A stretch of DNA of 64,000 nucleotides from JACMLD01 sp039916305 (GTDB lineage: Bacteria > Bacteroidota > Bacteroidia > Chitinophagales > Chitinophagaceae), in the NCBI GenBank assembly GCA_039916305.1, contig JBDSLR010000011.1, positions 20,813-84,812 of the forward strand. The letters are read 5' to 3'. Position 1 is the first letter of the stretch; each line of letters opens with the position of its first letter. Below the pieces are notes generated by a model. It was given only the letters and a program-made list of their open reading frames with translations. It did not search any database and was not told where the DNA came from. This document shows, one piece after another, positions 36,903 through 44,747 of this stretch. Both the position numbers and the translations under genes were made by a program.

Positions 36903-37643
36903 ATGTTCTCAATATTTAAACGAAAATATCCTTCAGTACCGCCCAATTTCAGCGGACTTAAAACAGACATGCATTCTCACCTCCTGCCCGGCATTGATGA
37001 TGGATCGGCAGACAGGGACATGTCCATCGAATTAAAAAAAGGGCTGGAAGATCTTGGCTACAGCCAGTTTGTTGCTACACCGCATATTATGTGGGATATG
37101 TATAAGAATACGACTGCCACCATTGACACTGCATTGAAAAATCTGCAAGGTGTAGATTCCGCACATACTAATATCCGCGCAGCGGCCGAATATTATATGG
37201 ATGATTATTTTGACGGGCAGCTGAAGGCGGAGCAGCCGTTGCTTACCATCAGCGGTAAAAAAGTGTTGGTTGAATTTTCTTTTATAGCTGCACCCATTGA
37301 TTTAAAAGAACAATTGTTCAACCTACAGATAAAAGGATATGAGCCGGTTTTGGCGCATCCGGAACGCTACGCGTATTTTGCCGGCCATAAAACTGTTTTC
37401 GATGATTTTAAAAGCATGGGATGTCTTTTTCAGCTTAACCTGCTTTCCCTCGCCGGTTATTATGGCCGGGTGCCACAGGAGCTTGCTCATTGGCTGATTT
37501 CAAAAAATTACATTGATTTTGTTGGTACAGATCTTCACCATCACAGGCACCTGCACACCCTCCGCAGCAGCAAAAGTATTATGCCTGCCGTACAGCAATT
37601 GCTTGCCGGCGGTCGCCTGCTTAACCCTTCAATGGCATTCTGA
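36903..37643 (+). CDS. CpsB/YwqE-like PHP-domain tyrosine-protein phosphatase
   Basis: A 246-residue metal-dependent phosphatase of the polymerase-and-histidinol-phosphatase fold. The metal ligands are in TDMHSHLLPGIDDGS (21-35: His24, His26, Asp32), VATPHI (58-62), the strand EFSF, LAHPERYAYF near 150-160 and FVGTDLHHHRH near 203-213. Homologues CpsB and YwqE dephosphorylate the tyrosine kinase (Wzc/CpsD) that controls polymer length. No such kinase is in the window. The presence of a phosphatase supports export by a Wzy-type system, whose kinase gene is likely upstream. Confidence 0.88.
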   Translation: MFSIFKRKYPSVPPNFSGLKTDMHSHLLPGIDDGSADRDMSIELKKGLEDLGYSQFVATPHIMWDMYKNTTATIDTALKNLQGVDSAHTNIRAAAEYYMDDYFDGQLKAEQPLLTISGKKVLVEFSFIAAPIDLKEQLFNLQIKGYEPVLAHPERYAYFAGHKTVFDDFKSMGCLFQLNLLSLAGYYGRVPQELAHWLISKNYIDFVGTDLHHHRHLHTLRSSKSIMPAVQQLLAGGRLLNPSMAF

Positions 37644-37744
37644 TTTTACTTTGTATGTGTAACCTGGTTTTACAGGATTAAATAGTACAATCGTTACGGC
37701 GCTAACCATTTCGCCGGGTGGTAAAATAATATATTCAGTTACTT

Positions 37745-39025
37745 ATGTATCAGGACCTGGTAGATAAAAATAAAAAATTGGCTGTTATAGGTCTTGGTTA
37801 TGTGGGTTTACCACTGGCGCTTGCATTTGCTAAAAAAATTGCTGTAATTGGATTTGACAGTAATGAAAAAAAAATCGGGCGGCTGCAAAGGCATATTGAC
37901 CAGGATGGACTGACAAACCATGAGCTATTTAACGGCAGTGATATTGTTTTTACTTGCGACCACGAAATATTAAGACAGGCCAGTTTTTTTATTGTTGTGG
38001 TGCCTACGCCCATTGATAAATACAACGTGCCCGATCTTGTGCCGCTGCTGGAAGCTTCAAGAACAGTTGCCGGCGTATTAAAGAAAGGGGACTATGTGGT
38101 GTATGAATCTACGACCTACCCTGGCTGTACAGAAGACGATTGCCTGCCGGTACTGGAAGAAAATACAGACTTGAAACTGGGGCTTGATTTTAAATTGGGT
38201 TACTCACCCGAGCGGATTAACCCGGGAGATAAAAAAAATACGCTGAAAACGGTTGTTAAAGTAGTATCCGGCAACGATGCTGAATCGCTTGACCAAATAG
38301 CCCGTATTTATGAACTGGTGGTAGATGCGGGCGTACACCGCGCCCCTTCCATCAAAGTAGCAGAAGCCAGTAAGATTGTAGAGAATGTACAGCGCGATCT
38401 CAACATCGCTTTGATGAATGAATTATCGCTCATATTTGATCATATTGGCATCAATACATTCGACGTGCTGGAAGCGTCGGGCACTAAGTGGAATTTTTTA
38501 AAATTTCAGCCAGGCCTGGTAGGAGGGCATTGCATTGGTGTAGACCCGTATTATCTCACATATAAAGCTGCTTCGCTTGGCTACGATTCCAAGGTAATAG
38601 CCGCCAGCCGTTTTATTAATGATGACATGGCAAAATATGTAGCCAGGAAAGTAATTACCCATGTGCTCCGTAATTCACCTGAACCGAGGGTATTGGTAAA
38701 AGGGGTAACCTTTAAAGAAAACGTAAGCGATATCCGCAATTCTAAAATTATTGATACGGTAAAAGAATTGCAGGTATTTAATATACACGTTGATGTAGAA
38801 GACCCTTACGCCCTGCCTGAAGATGTGTACGAAGAGTATGGCCTTCACCTTGCTGCCGGTACCGGTAAAGATTATGATGCTGTTATTATAACTGTTCCCC
38901 ACCATCCTTACCTTATCCTGGATGATGCATGGTTTGCCTCCATTTCTACGCCGGAGGCCATGCTGTTTGATTTAAAAGGTATCTATAAAGGTAAAATTAA
39001 TAGCAGAAAATACTGGAGTTTGTAA
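37745..39025 (+). CDS. UDP-N-acetyl-hexosamine 6-dehydrogenase (WbpO/TviB-type)
   Basis: A 426-residue nucleotide-sugar dehydrogenase. The NAD site is LAVIGLGYVGLPLALAF (12-28). The substrate region includes VYESTTYPGCTEDDCLP and YSPERINPGD, Lys210 lies in AEASKIVENVQRDLNIAL, and the catalytic Cys263 in GGHCIGVDPYYLTYKA. The VKGVTFKENVSDIRNSK segment is typical of the WbpO/VipA/TviB group, which oxidises UDP-GalNAc or UDP-GlcNAc to the uronic acid. It is the last gene of the glycan locus, so the polymer probably contains an N-acetyl-hexosaminuronic acid. Confidence 0.88.
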   Translation: MYQDLVDKNKKLAVIGLGYVGLPLALAFAKKIAVIGFDSNEKKIGRLQRHIDQDGLTNHELFNGSDIVFTCDHEILRQASFFIVVVPTPIDKYNVPDLVPLLEASRTVAGVLKKGDYVVYESTTYPGCTEDDCLPVLEENTDLKLGLDFKLGYSPERINPGDKKNTLKTVVKVVSGNDAESLDQIARIYELVVDAGVHRAPSIKVAEASKIVENVQRDLNIALMNELSLIFDHIGINTFDVLEASGTKWNFLKFQPGLVGGHCIGVDPYYLTYKAASLGYDSKVIAASRFINDDMAKYVARKVITHVLRNSPEPRVLVKGVTFKENVSDIRNSKIIDTVKELQVFNIHVDVEDPYALPEDVYEEYGLHLAAGTGKDYDAVIITVPHHPYLILDDAWFASISTPEAMLFDLKGIYKGKINSRKYWSL

Positions 39026-39373
39026 TTAGTACAGCAGCCAAAGGTGCAAAGGCATTAACAATTAAAGGGATAATACCAATAATTAATGTAATCTATGCTT
39101 ACTGAAGCCTTTTTTAAATAAATTCCTGCCTCTTCAAAGACTTTGCTTTGAAAGTTTCTTTCTGCAAAACCCCGTCCGCCACCTGCAGACAGATAACCTG
39201 TTGTAATGTGAGATCCTCAACAGATTCCCGCCTGCGTTCTGCAGTAGGTTACCCCCCCAAAAAAATAATTTTATCCACACCGCAGCATCCATTGATCTGC
39301 TGCAGCAGCTACAGCTTCTTCTGCTGCATGCTCCTAAAATTAGTGCCCCCATCAAAAAAACAACCGCCCCGGT
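39026..39373. other. Non-coding stretch between the glycan locus and the carotenoid locus
   Basis: About 350 bases with no protein that I can support on either strand. Two overlapping open frames of 75-81 codons have no recognisable motif and odd composition (Cys-rich, Ser-rich), and look accidental. A 12-bp palindrome CTGCTGCAGCAG lies at 39297-39308. No TAnnTTTG promoter element was found, although the carH promoter should be here. The 3' end joins the inverted repeat listed separately. Confidence 0.5.
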
Positions 39374-39399
39374 AAACATTTCCGTGGTTAGAAATGTTT
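39374..39399 (+). promoter_or_regulatory. Perfect 9-bp inverted repeat directly before the carH-like start codon
   Basis: AAACATTTC (39374-39382) and GAAATGTTT (39391-39399) are exact complements around an 8-base loop, and T-run 39397-39402 follows. The ATG is at 39408. The shape is that of an intrinsic terminator, but a terminator 6 bases before a start codon would make little sense unless it is an attenuator. An operator for autoregulation or a translation-controlling hairpin are alternatives. Confidence 0.5.
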
Positions 39400-39407
39400 T
39401 TTAACGT

Positions 39408-40286
39408 ATGAATGCATTTACTATAAAAGATTTACAAAATCTCTCCGGTATTAAAGCGCATACCATCCGTATCTGGGAACAGCGGTATGCATTCATCAAG
39501 CCACAGCGCACACAAACAAATATCCGCTACTATACTAATGAAGAATTGAAAAAAATTCTTAATATATCCCTGCTGAATAAATATGGGTATAAGATTTCGC
39601 ATATCAACAAGATGAGCGCTACTGAAATCCATGAAAAAATCGTTACACTTTCCAATTTACAGGCGCAGCAGGAACGCATGGTAAATGAAATGATACAATG
39701 CATGGTAGATATGCATATAGATGGCTTTGAAGAAATATTGGATAATTTTATTTCCAGCCGCGGCTTCGATAAAGCTATCACACAAATCATTTTTCCTTTC
39801 CTGGAACGCATAGGCATATTGTGGGTCACCAATCATATTAATCCTGCCCAGGAGCACCTTGTAACCAATATTGTTCGCCAGAAACTGATTGCAGGCATAG
39901 AAACCGTCTTTACCCATATTAATGTAAACAAACTGGTGTTGCTTTTTCTGCCCGAAGGCGAACACCATGAGCTGGGATTACTGTATATCTGCTACCTGCT
40001 TAAATCAAGGGGAATCAAGACTCTTTACCTGGGGGCCGATGTACCCATGGCTGACCTTGAATATGTAAGCAAATTCAAAAAACCTGATTATCTGTATACC
40101 CATCTCACATCTGCCGCCGGCAATTTTAATTTTGAGAAATTCCTCCACCAGGCCCAGACCCGGCTGGAGCATTGTCCGCTTTTAATCTCGGGCCAGCTTG
40201 CTTCAGCGTATAAAAAACCTATACCTTCCACTGTAAACATTAAAGCCTCTTTACAGGAGGTGATCGACTATATCTCCGTCTTATAG
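39408..40286 (+). CDS. carH: CarH/LitR-type MerR regulator with adenosylcobalamin photoreceptor domain
   Basis: A 292-residue regulator. A MerR helix-turn-helix lies at 1-75 (FTIKDLQNLSGIKAHTIRIW, then YYTNEELKKILNI). A helical B12-binding cap at about 85-165 holds the light-sensor motif W-X9-EH exactly, Trp139 and Glu149-His150. A cobalamin-binding Rossmann domain follows at about 174-290 with ExHxxG as Glu185, His187 and Gly190; His187 would be the lower cobalt ligand. In Myxococcus and Thermus CarH, the dark form with adenosylcobalamin is a tetramer that represses carotenoid genes, and light breaks the cofactor and releases DNA. Position next to the sigma factor and crt genes makes the same role very likely here. 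Confidence 0.9.
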   Translation: MNAFTIKDLQNLSGIKAHTIRIWEQRYAFIKPQRTQTNIRYYTNEELKKILNISLLNKYGYKISHINKMSATEIHEKIVTLSNLQAQQERMVNEMIQCMVDMHIDGFEEILDNFISSRGFDKAITQIIFPFLERIGILWVTNHINPAQEHLVTNIVRQKLIAGIETVFTHINVNKLVLLFLPEGEHHELGLLYICYLLKSRGIKTLYLGADVPMADLEYVSKFKKPDYLYTHLTSAAGNFNFEKFLHQAQTRLEHCPLLISGQLASAYKKPIPSTVNIKASLQEVIDYISVL

Positions 40287-40296
40287 GCAGCCATTC

Positions 40297-40342
40297 GCCG
40301 GATTTGGCCGTACGGGGCCCTCTCCATGCCAAATATGCCGGC
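40297..40342 (+). terminator. Imperfect hairpin just after the carH-like gene
   Basis: GCCGGATTTGG (40297-40307) pairs with CCAAAT (40329-40334) and CCGGC (40338-40342), with a 3-base bulge, 10 bases behind the stop. No T-run follows, so rho-independent termination is weakly supported. It may simply be the 3' structure of the carH transcript. Confidence 0.35.
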
Positions 40343-40383
40343 AAATATTCCCCACTTTACAGCGGTATATTATTTGCAACCTT

Positions 40384-40408
40384 TTCGTGTTGTAACATTA
40401 AACACGAA
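40384..40408 (+). promoter_or_regulatory. Candidate operator: 8-bp inverted repeat upstream of the sigma-factor gene
   Basis: TTCGTGTT (40384-40391) and AACACGAA (40401-40408) are exact complements around a 9-base spacer. No T-run follows on either strand. A 9-base inverted copy of its right half, GTGTTTAAT, recurs at 40479-40487 on top of the -7 element, and TTAAACA recurs at 40504-40510. The CGTGT-N11-ACACG core also occurs with N10 before crtY. The likely binder is the CarH-like protein, by context only. Confidence 0.5.
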
Positions 40409-40458
40409 TTAAGAATTGCAAGAAACAGCCGTTATTAACAGATTCTTACGCGGTAAAA

Positions 40459-40491
40459 TTTGGTGATTTCATGAAATTGTGTTTAATTTTG
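40459..40491 (+). promoter_or_regulatory. Bacteroidota-type promoter of the ECF sigma gene
   Basis: TTTG at 40459-40462, a 21-base spacer, and TAATTTTG at 40484-40491 match the -33/-7 consensus TTTG-N17-23-TAnnTTTG without mismatch. Transcription would start near 40498, about 20 bases before the ATG at 40519. It therefore appears to be read by the housekeeping sigma factor and repressed from the overlapping half-site. Confidence 0.7.
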
Positions 40492-40518
40492 TGACTCAAA
40501 TACTTAAACATAATTGTT

Positions 40519-41019
40519 ATGGCATCTCTAGAATTTAATCAAATGCTGGTTAACAATTCGGAATTTTTAAAACCTTTCGCCGCCACATTAACGAGAGATT
40601 CTGATACAGCACAGGATTTATACCAGGAAACCCTATACCGGGCACTTGCCAATAAAGACAAGTACAATGTGGGCACCAATATCAAGGCATGGTTATATAC
40701 CATCATGCGTAATATTTTTATTAATAATTACCGCAGAAAAGCCAAGCAGAACACCATTTTCGACAGTACCCCAAACGATTTTTTATTAAACCAGGCGCAG
40801 GTAACAACGGCCAACGCTGCTGAGAGCATTTTGAAACTGAAGGACATTCAGCAGGCTATTCACAACCTGCCGGAAATTTTCCGTAATCCATTCCTCCTGT
40901 ATTTTGACGGGTACAAATACCATGAGATCGCGGATATGCTGGGCGAGCCATTGGGTACGATTAAAAGTCGTATACATTTTGCCCGCAAACTGCTGAAAGC
41001 ACAAGTGCAAAGGTTTTAA
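40519..41019 (+). CDS. ECF RNA polymerase sigma factor linked to carotenoid genes
   Basis: A 166-residue sigma-70 family ECF protein. Region 2 spans about 15-80, with TLTRDSDTAQDLYQETLYRA and NIKAWLYTIMRNIFINNYRR. Region 4 spans about 108-165, with IHNLPEIFRNPFLLYFDGYK, YHEIADMLGEPLGTIKSRIH and a basic end. No anti-sigma gene lies beside it, so its level is probably set by transcription. Coupled to a CarH/LitR-type repressor, the arrangement is the same as LitR-LitS of Streptomyces, where light induces the sigma factor, which then reads the crt genes. The crtI gene follows after 20 bases and is probably in the same operon. Confidence 0.9.
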   Translation: MASLEFNQMLVNNSEFLKPFAATLTRDSDTAQDLYQETLYRALANKDKYNVGTNIKAWLYTIMRNIFINNYRRKAKQNTIFDSTPNDFLLNQAQVTTANAAESILKLKDIQQAIHNLPEIFRNPFLLYFDGYKYHEIADMLGEPLGTIKSRIHFARKLLKAQVQRF

Positions 41020-41039
41020 TCATTTTCTGAAAAGAAAGA

Positions 41040-42515
41040 TTGGCAAAAAAAGTAATTGTTACAGGCAGCGGTTTTGCGGGTCTTTCTGCGGCATCTTTTA
41101 TGGCCATGGCGGGCTGGCAGGTAATTGTTTTGGAGAAGCATGATTGCCCGGGCGGCAGAGCCAGGCAGTTAAAAGAACAGGGTTTTACATTTGATATGGG
41201 GCCCAGCTGGTACTGGATGCCAGCAGTGTTTGATAGGTATTTTGAACGACTGGGCAAAAACCGTGAAGCGCTCTACACATTAAAAAGACTGGACCCGTCT
41301 TACAGAATTTACTGGAAAGATGATTATACAGATATACCGGCAGGTAAGGAAGCATTAAAAAAAATATTTGAATCAATAGAGCCGGGGGCTGCCGGAAAGC
41401 TGGACAAATTTTTAGCAGAAGCTGCCTACAAATACAAGGCAGGGATGGACAACCTGGTTTTTAAGCCAGGGCAATCACTTACTGAATTCCTGGACATTGA
41501 TTTTATAAAAGGTGTTTTTAAACTGGATGTGTTTACATCAGTAAAAAAGCACGTGCATAAATATTTTAAACATCCCAGGCTGCGTCAGTTGCTTGAGTTT
41601 CCGGTCTTGTTCCTGGGTGCATTGCCACAAGATATTCCGGCACTTTACAGTCTTATGAATTATGCGGATATTGAAGGAGGTACCTGGTACCCTGAAGGTG
41701 GAATGTATAGTATTGTTACAGCTATGTACAGTACTGCAGTTGAAATGGGCGTAGATTTTCATTTTGGAGAAAATGTACAGCAGATAGTCATAGAAGACAG
41801 CAACGCCAGCAAAGTTATTACCGATAAAAGTGAATGGAGCGCTGATGCCGTAATTGTAGGATCGGACTACCATTTTGCAGAAACAAACTGGTTGCCTGCA
41901 AAGTACCAGTCTTACGATGCGGCTTACTGGGATAAAAGAATTATGGCACCGTCTTGCCTGTTATACTACGTAGGACTAAACAAACGAATCAAAAATATCC
42001 GACACCATTCTTTGTTTTTCGATACCCCTTTTGAAACACATGCAGCAGAGATATATACAAGTAAACAGTGGCCCGCTGAGCCGATGTTTTATGTAAGCGC
42101 CGTTTCTGTAACAGATAAAAATGTAGCGCCGGAAGGATGCGAAAATCTTTTTTTGCTGATACCGGTAGCAGCAGGACTGGCAGGTGACACAGCGGTACTG
42201 AGAGATACATATTTTGATATGCTCATCAGCAGGATGGAAAAGCATTTAGGAGAGCCATTAAGAGAGCATGTAGTGTATAAAAAATCGTTTTCTGTGAGTG
42301 ATTTTGTCAGTGAATACAATTCTTTTAAAGGAAATGCTTACGGGCTTGCCAACACCCTCATGCAAACTGCCGTACTAAAGCCTTCCTGCAGAAGTAAAAA
42401 GGTTAAGAATCTTTTTTACACAGGTCAGCTTACAGTACCGGGCCCAGGTGTTCCGCCATCTTTAATAAGCGGTGAGGTAGTGGCCAATGAAGTAATCAAG
42501 CATTTCCGGCGCTAG
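41040..42515 (+). CDS. crtI: Phytoene desaturase
   Basis: A 491-residue FAD-dependent desaturase. The start is TTG at 41040, which gives AKKVIVTGSGFAGLSAASF with the GXGXXGLXXA dinucleotide fold. FDMGPSWYWMPAVFDRYF follows, and the C-terminus is YTGQLTVPGPGVPPSLISGE, the family end motif. It introduces double bonds into phytoene to give lycopene. It lies 20 bases behind the sigma gene; no promoter fits in that gap, so the two are co-transcribed. Confidence 0.93.
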   Translation: MAKKVIVTGSGFAGLSAASFMAMAGWQVIVLEKHDCPGGRARQLKEQGFTFDMGPSWYWMPAVFDRYFERLGKNREALYTLKRLDPSYRIYWKDDYTDIPAGKEALKKIFESIEPGAAGKLDKFLAEAAYKYKAGMDNLVFKPGQSLTEFLDIDFIKGVFKLDVFTSVKKHVHKYFKHPRLRQLLEFPVLFLGALPQDIPALYSLMNYADIEGGTWYPEGGMYSIVTAMYSTAVEMGVDFHFGENVQQIVIEDSNASKVITDKSEWSADAVIVGSDYHFAETNWLPAKYQSYDAAYWDKRIMAPSCLLYYVGLNKRIKNIRHHSLFFDTPFETHAAEIYTSKQWPAEPMFYVSAVSVTDKNVAPEGCENLFLLIPVAAGLAGDTAVLRDTYFDMLISRMEKHLGEPLREHVVYKKSFSVSDFVSEYNSFKGNAYGLANTLMQTAVLKPSCRSKKVKNLFYTGQLTVPGPGVPPSLISGEVVANEVIKHFRR

Positions 42516-42708
42516 TAATGGTAGCTTATATTTTGTATGTTCATTTAGAGTGAAGAATGAAAAAACACACACTATAAGTTTTCGAAAATACCCTGCATTA
42601 TTTTTTGTTGTGTACCAGGTAAAAAATTATTATTTAATATAACAATAACGGCTGTCTGTTGTTGAACTATTTTATCGGGTTAACTGTTTTTGAAAATTGT
42701 ATAATAGT

Positions 42709-43545
42709 ATGATGCATTTGTTTCATAGGGTGAGTGAACGCTGCAGCCGCGATACAACGGAGCAATACAGCACATCATTCTTTTCTGCCATTGGGTTACT
42801 GCACAAGGATTTGCGGCAGCCTGTTTATAATATATATGGCTTCGTAAGATTTGCAGATGAAATTGTAGACACTTTTCATGATTTTGACAAAGCTGATTTG
42901 CTGGCAGAATTTAAAAAGGAAACCTACCAGTCCATCAGCCGTGGTCTAAGTATTAACCCTATATTAAACAGTTTTCAAAAGACCGTTAATGAGTATGGCA
43001 TTGATGCCGGCCTGATTGATGCTTTCTTCAAAAGTATGGAGATGGATCTTAGCAAAACTTACTATGATTGCGAAGATTACAAAGAATACATTTACGGTTC
43101 TGCGGAAACAGTAGGACTGATGTGTTTGTATATTTTTTGCGGCGGCAATGCAGAAAAATATGAAACCCTCAAAGCATCTGCCCGCTCCCTGGGCGCTGCT
43201 TTTCAAAAAGTGAATTTTTTGCGTGATGTTAAAGCGGACTATGACGGGTTGAACAGGATTTATTTTCCCGGCTGCGATTTCAAGAACTTTACGAGCGGCG
43301 ATAAGAGCAAAATTGAAGAAGATATCCAGGCCGACTTCAATGAAGCCTATGCCGGCATACTGCGGTTGCCGGTGGAGGCCAGGTTTGGCGTATATGTGGC
43401 CTACAAATATTATCAGTCTTTATTTAAGAAGATAAAACGGGTGCAGCCTGCCATGATACTGGATCAGCGTATCCGCATCCCCAATTATAGCAAAGCTTTG
43501 ATTATCATACGGGCAGGCGTAAAAAACAGGCTTAAACTTATTTAA
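42709..43545 (+). CDS. crtB: Phytoene synthase
   Basis: About 278 residues from ATG 42709 (ATG 42712 is equally possible; TTG 42697 is less likely). First Asp-rich motif: RFADEIVDTFHDFD at 47-60. Second: QKVNFLRDVKADYDGLNRI, near 167-185, followed by YFPGCDF. These bind Mg-diphosphate and condense two geranylgeranyl diphosphates into phytoene. A 193-base gap from crtI to this start contains one TGTAC half-site (42611-42615) but no clear consensus promoter, so an ECF-type promoter might be used there. Confidence 0.93.
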   Translation: MMHLFHRVSERCSRDTTEQYSTSFFSAIGLLHKDLRQPVYNIYGFVRFADEIVDTFHDFDKADLLAEFKKETYQSISRGLSINPILNSFQKTVNEYGIDAGLIDAFFKSMEMDLSKTYYDCEDYKEYIYGSAETVGLMCLYIFCGGNAEKYETLKASARSLGAAFQKVNFLRDVKADYDGLNRIYFPGCDFKNFTSGDKSKIEEDIQADFNEAYAGILRLPVEARFGVYVAYKYYQSLFKKIKRVQPAMILDQRIRIPNYSKALIIIRAGVKNRLKLI

Positions 43546-43625
43546 ATACAAAACCACGCGGCGTAATACCCGGGATGTAAAATTACAAGAGCGTATTTCC
43601 ACCGGCATCCCTTCAACGCATTCCG

Positions 43626-43633
43626 TACCTTTG
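43626..43633 (+). promoter_or_regulatory. -7 promoter element of the isopentenyl-diphosphate isomerase gene
   Basis: TACCTTTG (43626-43633) is an exact TAnnTTTG and is followed by GC, as is frequent in this phylum. No good -33 TTTG lies at the right distance. Transcription from about 43640 would exclude the TTG at 43631 as a start codon and supports GTG at 43652. Confidence 0.55.
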
Positions 43634-43651
43634 CATAAAATAATTATTTTG

Positions 43652-44191
43652 GTGATACACGATATTATACTGGTGAATGAGCAGGATGAGCAGGTGGGTA
43701 CAATGGAAAAGATGGAAGTACACCGCAAGGCACTCCTGCACCGTGCGTTTAGTGTATTTATTTTTAACGGCAGGGGCGAAATGTTACTGCAGCAACGCTC
43801 ACTGAAAAAATACCACAGCGCAGGTTTATGGACCAATGCCTGTTGTAGTCACCCCAAACCCGGAGAAGATACACTGGCCGCTGCCGAAACAAGGCTGCAG
43901 GAAGAAATGGGTTTTTCCGCCGGCTTAAAAAAGATTTTTGAATTTACTTACCGCTCCGCTTTTGATAATGGACTTACAGAGTATGAGTTTGACCATGTAT
44001 TTGCAGGCGTTTATGAAGGTTTAATTATTCCTGCCAAAGATGAAGTGAATGATTATTGCTACAAAAGCCTGGCGGCAATAAAAGAATCCCTGCAATCGCA
44101 TCCTTCAAAATATACCACATGGTTTGCTATTGCTTTTCCTTTAATTGAAAAATGGAGGGAAGAGCAGCCCCTTATTCAAAAAGTGGCTTAA
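43652..44191 (+). CDS. idi: Isopentenyl-diphosphate delta-isomerase, type 1
   Basis: A Nudix-fold isomerase, 179 residues from GTG 43652. That start gives IHDIILVNEQDEQVG, the normal N-terminus. KALLHRAFSVFIFNGRGEML, the catalytic cysteine Cys65 (with Cys64) in WTNACCSHP, the Nudix-like ETRLQEEMGF and the second acidic group TEYEFDHVF are all present. It interconverts isopentenyl and dimethylallyl diphosphate to feed geranylgeranyl diphosphate synthesis. The crtZ gene starts 9 bases later. Confidence 0.92.
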   Translation: MIHDIILVNEQDEQVGTMEKMEVHRKALLHRAFSVFIFNGRGEMLLQQRSLKKYHSAGLWTNACCSHPKPGEDTLAAAETRLQEEMGFSAGLKKIFEFTYRSAFDNGLTEYEFDHVFAGVYEGLIIPAKDEVNDYCYKSLAAIKESLQSHPSKYTTWFAIAFPLIEKWREEQPLIQKVA

Positions 44192-44200
44192 ATTTTCAAT

Positions 44201-44680
44201 ATGAACTGGTTAGCATATACAGGTATTGTAGCAGGCGTTTTCTTTTTTATGGAAGCGGTATCGTGGGCTACCCATAAATATGTGATGCATGGTTTTCTCT
44301 GGTACCTGCATGAAGACCACCATAAAAAAGGGCCTGGTTTTTTTGAACGCAACGATGCTTTCTTTATCATTTTTGCCGTACCCAGTTTTTTCAGTATATT
44401 ATTGGGAACCATGTATGGTATTTATTGGCTGCAGGCGGTTGGTTTTGGCGTAATGGCTTATGGGGCCGCTTATTTCCTGGTCCATGAAGTAATCATTCAT
44501 CAGCGTATAAAATGGTTTACACGTTCACAGAACAGGTATATAAAAACAGTACGCTGGGCACACAAAATGCACCACAAACACCTGGAGAAACAAGATGGCG
44601 AATCTTTTGGAATGCTCTATGTTGCAAAAAAATACTGGGAAAAAGTGAAAAGAGACCGCGACATAGCGGCTTCAAAATAA
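44201..44680 (+). CDS. crtZ: Beta-carotene hydroxylase
   Basis: A 159-residue membrane di-iron hydroxylase of the fatty-acid-hydroxylase superfamily. The four His clusters are intact: HX4H at His25-His30, HXXHH at His37-His41, HX4H at His95-His100 and HXXHH at His121-His125. Hydrophobic spans lie at about 5-23, 53-72 and 76-94. It adds the 3- and 3'-hydroxyls of beta-carotene to make zeaxanthin. It follows idi by 9 bases and is separated from crtY by a strong hairpin. Confidence 0.93.
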   Translation: MNWLAYTGIVAGVFFFMEAVSWATHKYVMHGFLWYLHEDHHKKGPGFFERNDAFFIIFAVPSFFSILLGTMYGIYWLQAVGFGVMAYGAAYFLVHEVIIHQRIKWFTRSQNRYIKTVRWAHKMHHKHLEKQDGESFGMLYVAKKYWEKVKRDRDIAASK

Positions 44681-44706
44681 GATAGTGTCAATATCTATAA
44701 CTTAAT

Positions 44707-44735
44707 AAAACGTGTACGTTTGCGTACACGTTTTT
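44707..44735 (+). promoter_or_regulatory. 12-bp perfect hairpin between crtZ and crtY, with embedded -7 element
   Basis: AAAACGTGTACG (44707-44718) and CGTACACGTTTT (44723-44734) pair perfectly around a TTTG loop (44719-44722), and Ts continue to 44735. The structure can end transcription behind crtZ. The same bases include TACGTTTG (44715-44722), an exact TAnnTTTG, placed about 26 bases before the crtY start. No -33 TTTG was found. It also shares the CGTGT...ACACG core with the repeat before the sigma gene. Terminator and operator-promoter are both possible. Confidence 0.6.
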
Positions 44736-44747
44736 AATTTACTGTAC

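Noticed and set aside
39134..39379. Opposed open frames of 75-81 codons in the gap before carH
   Set aside because: Cys- and Ser-rich translations without motif on either strand, so taken as non-coding.
44712..44747. Upstream GTG start for lycopene cyclase
   Set aside because: It would place the start within the 12-bp hairpin and add residues absent from the family; TTG 44748 fits.
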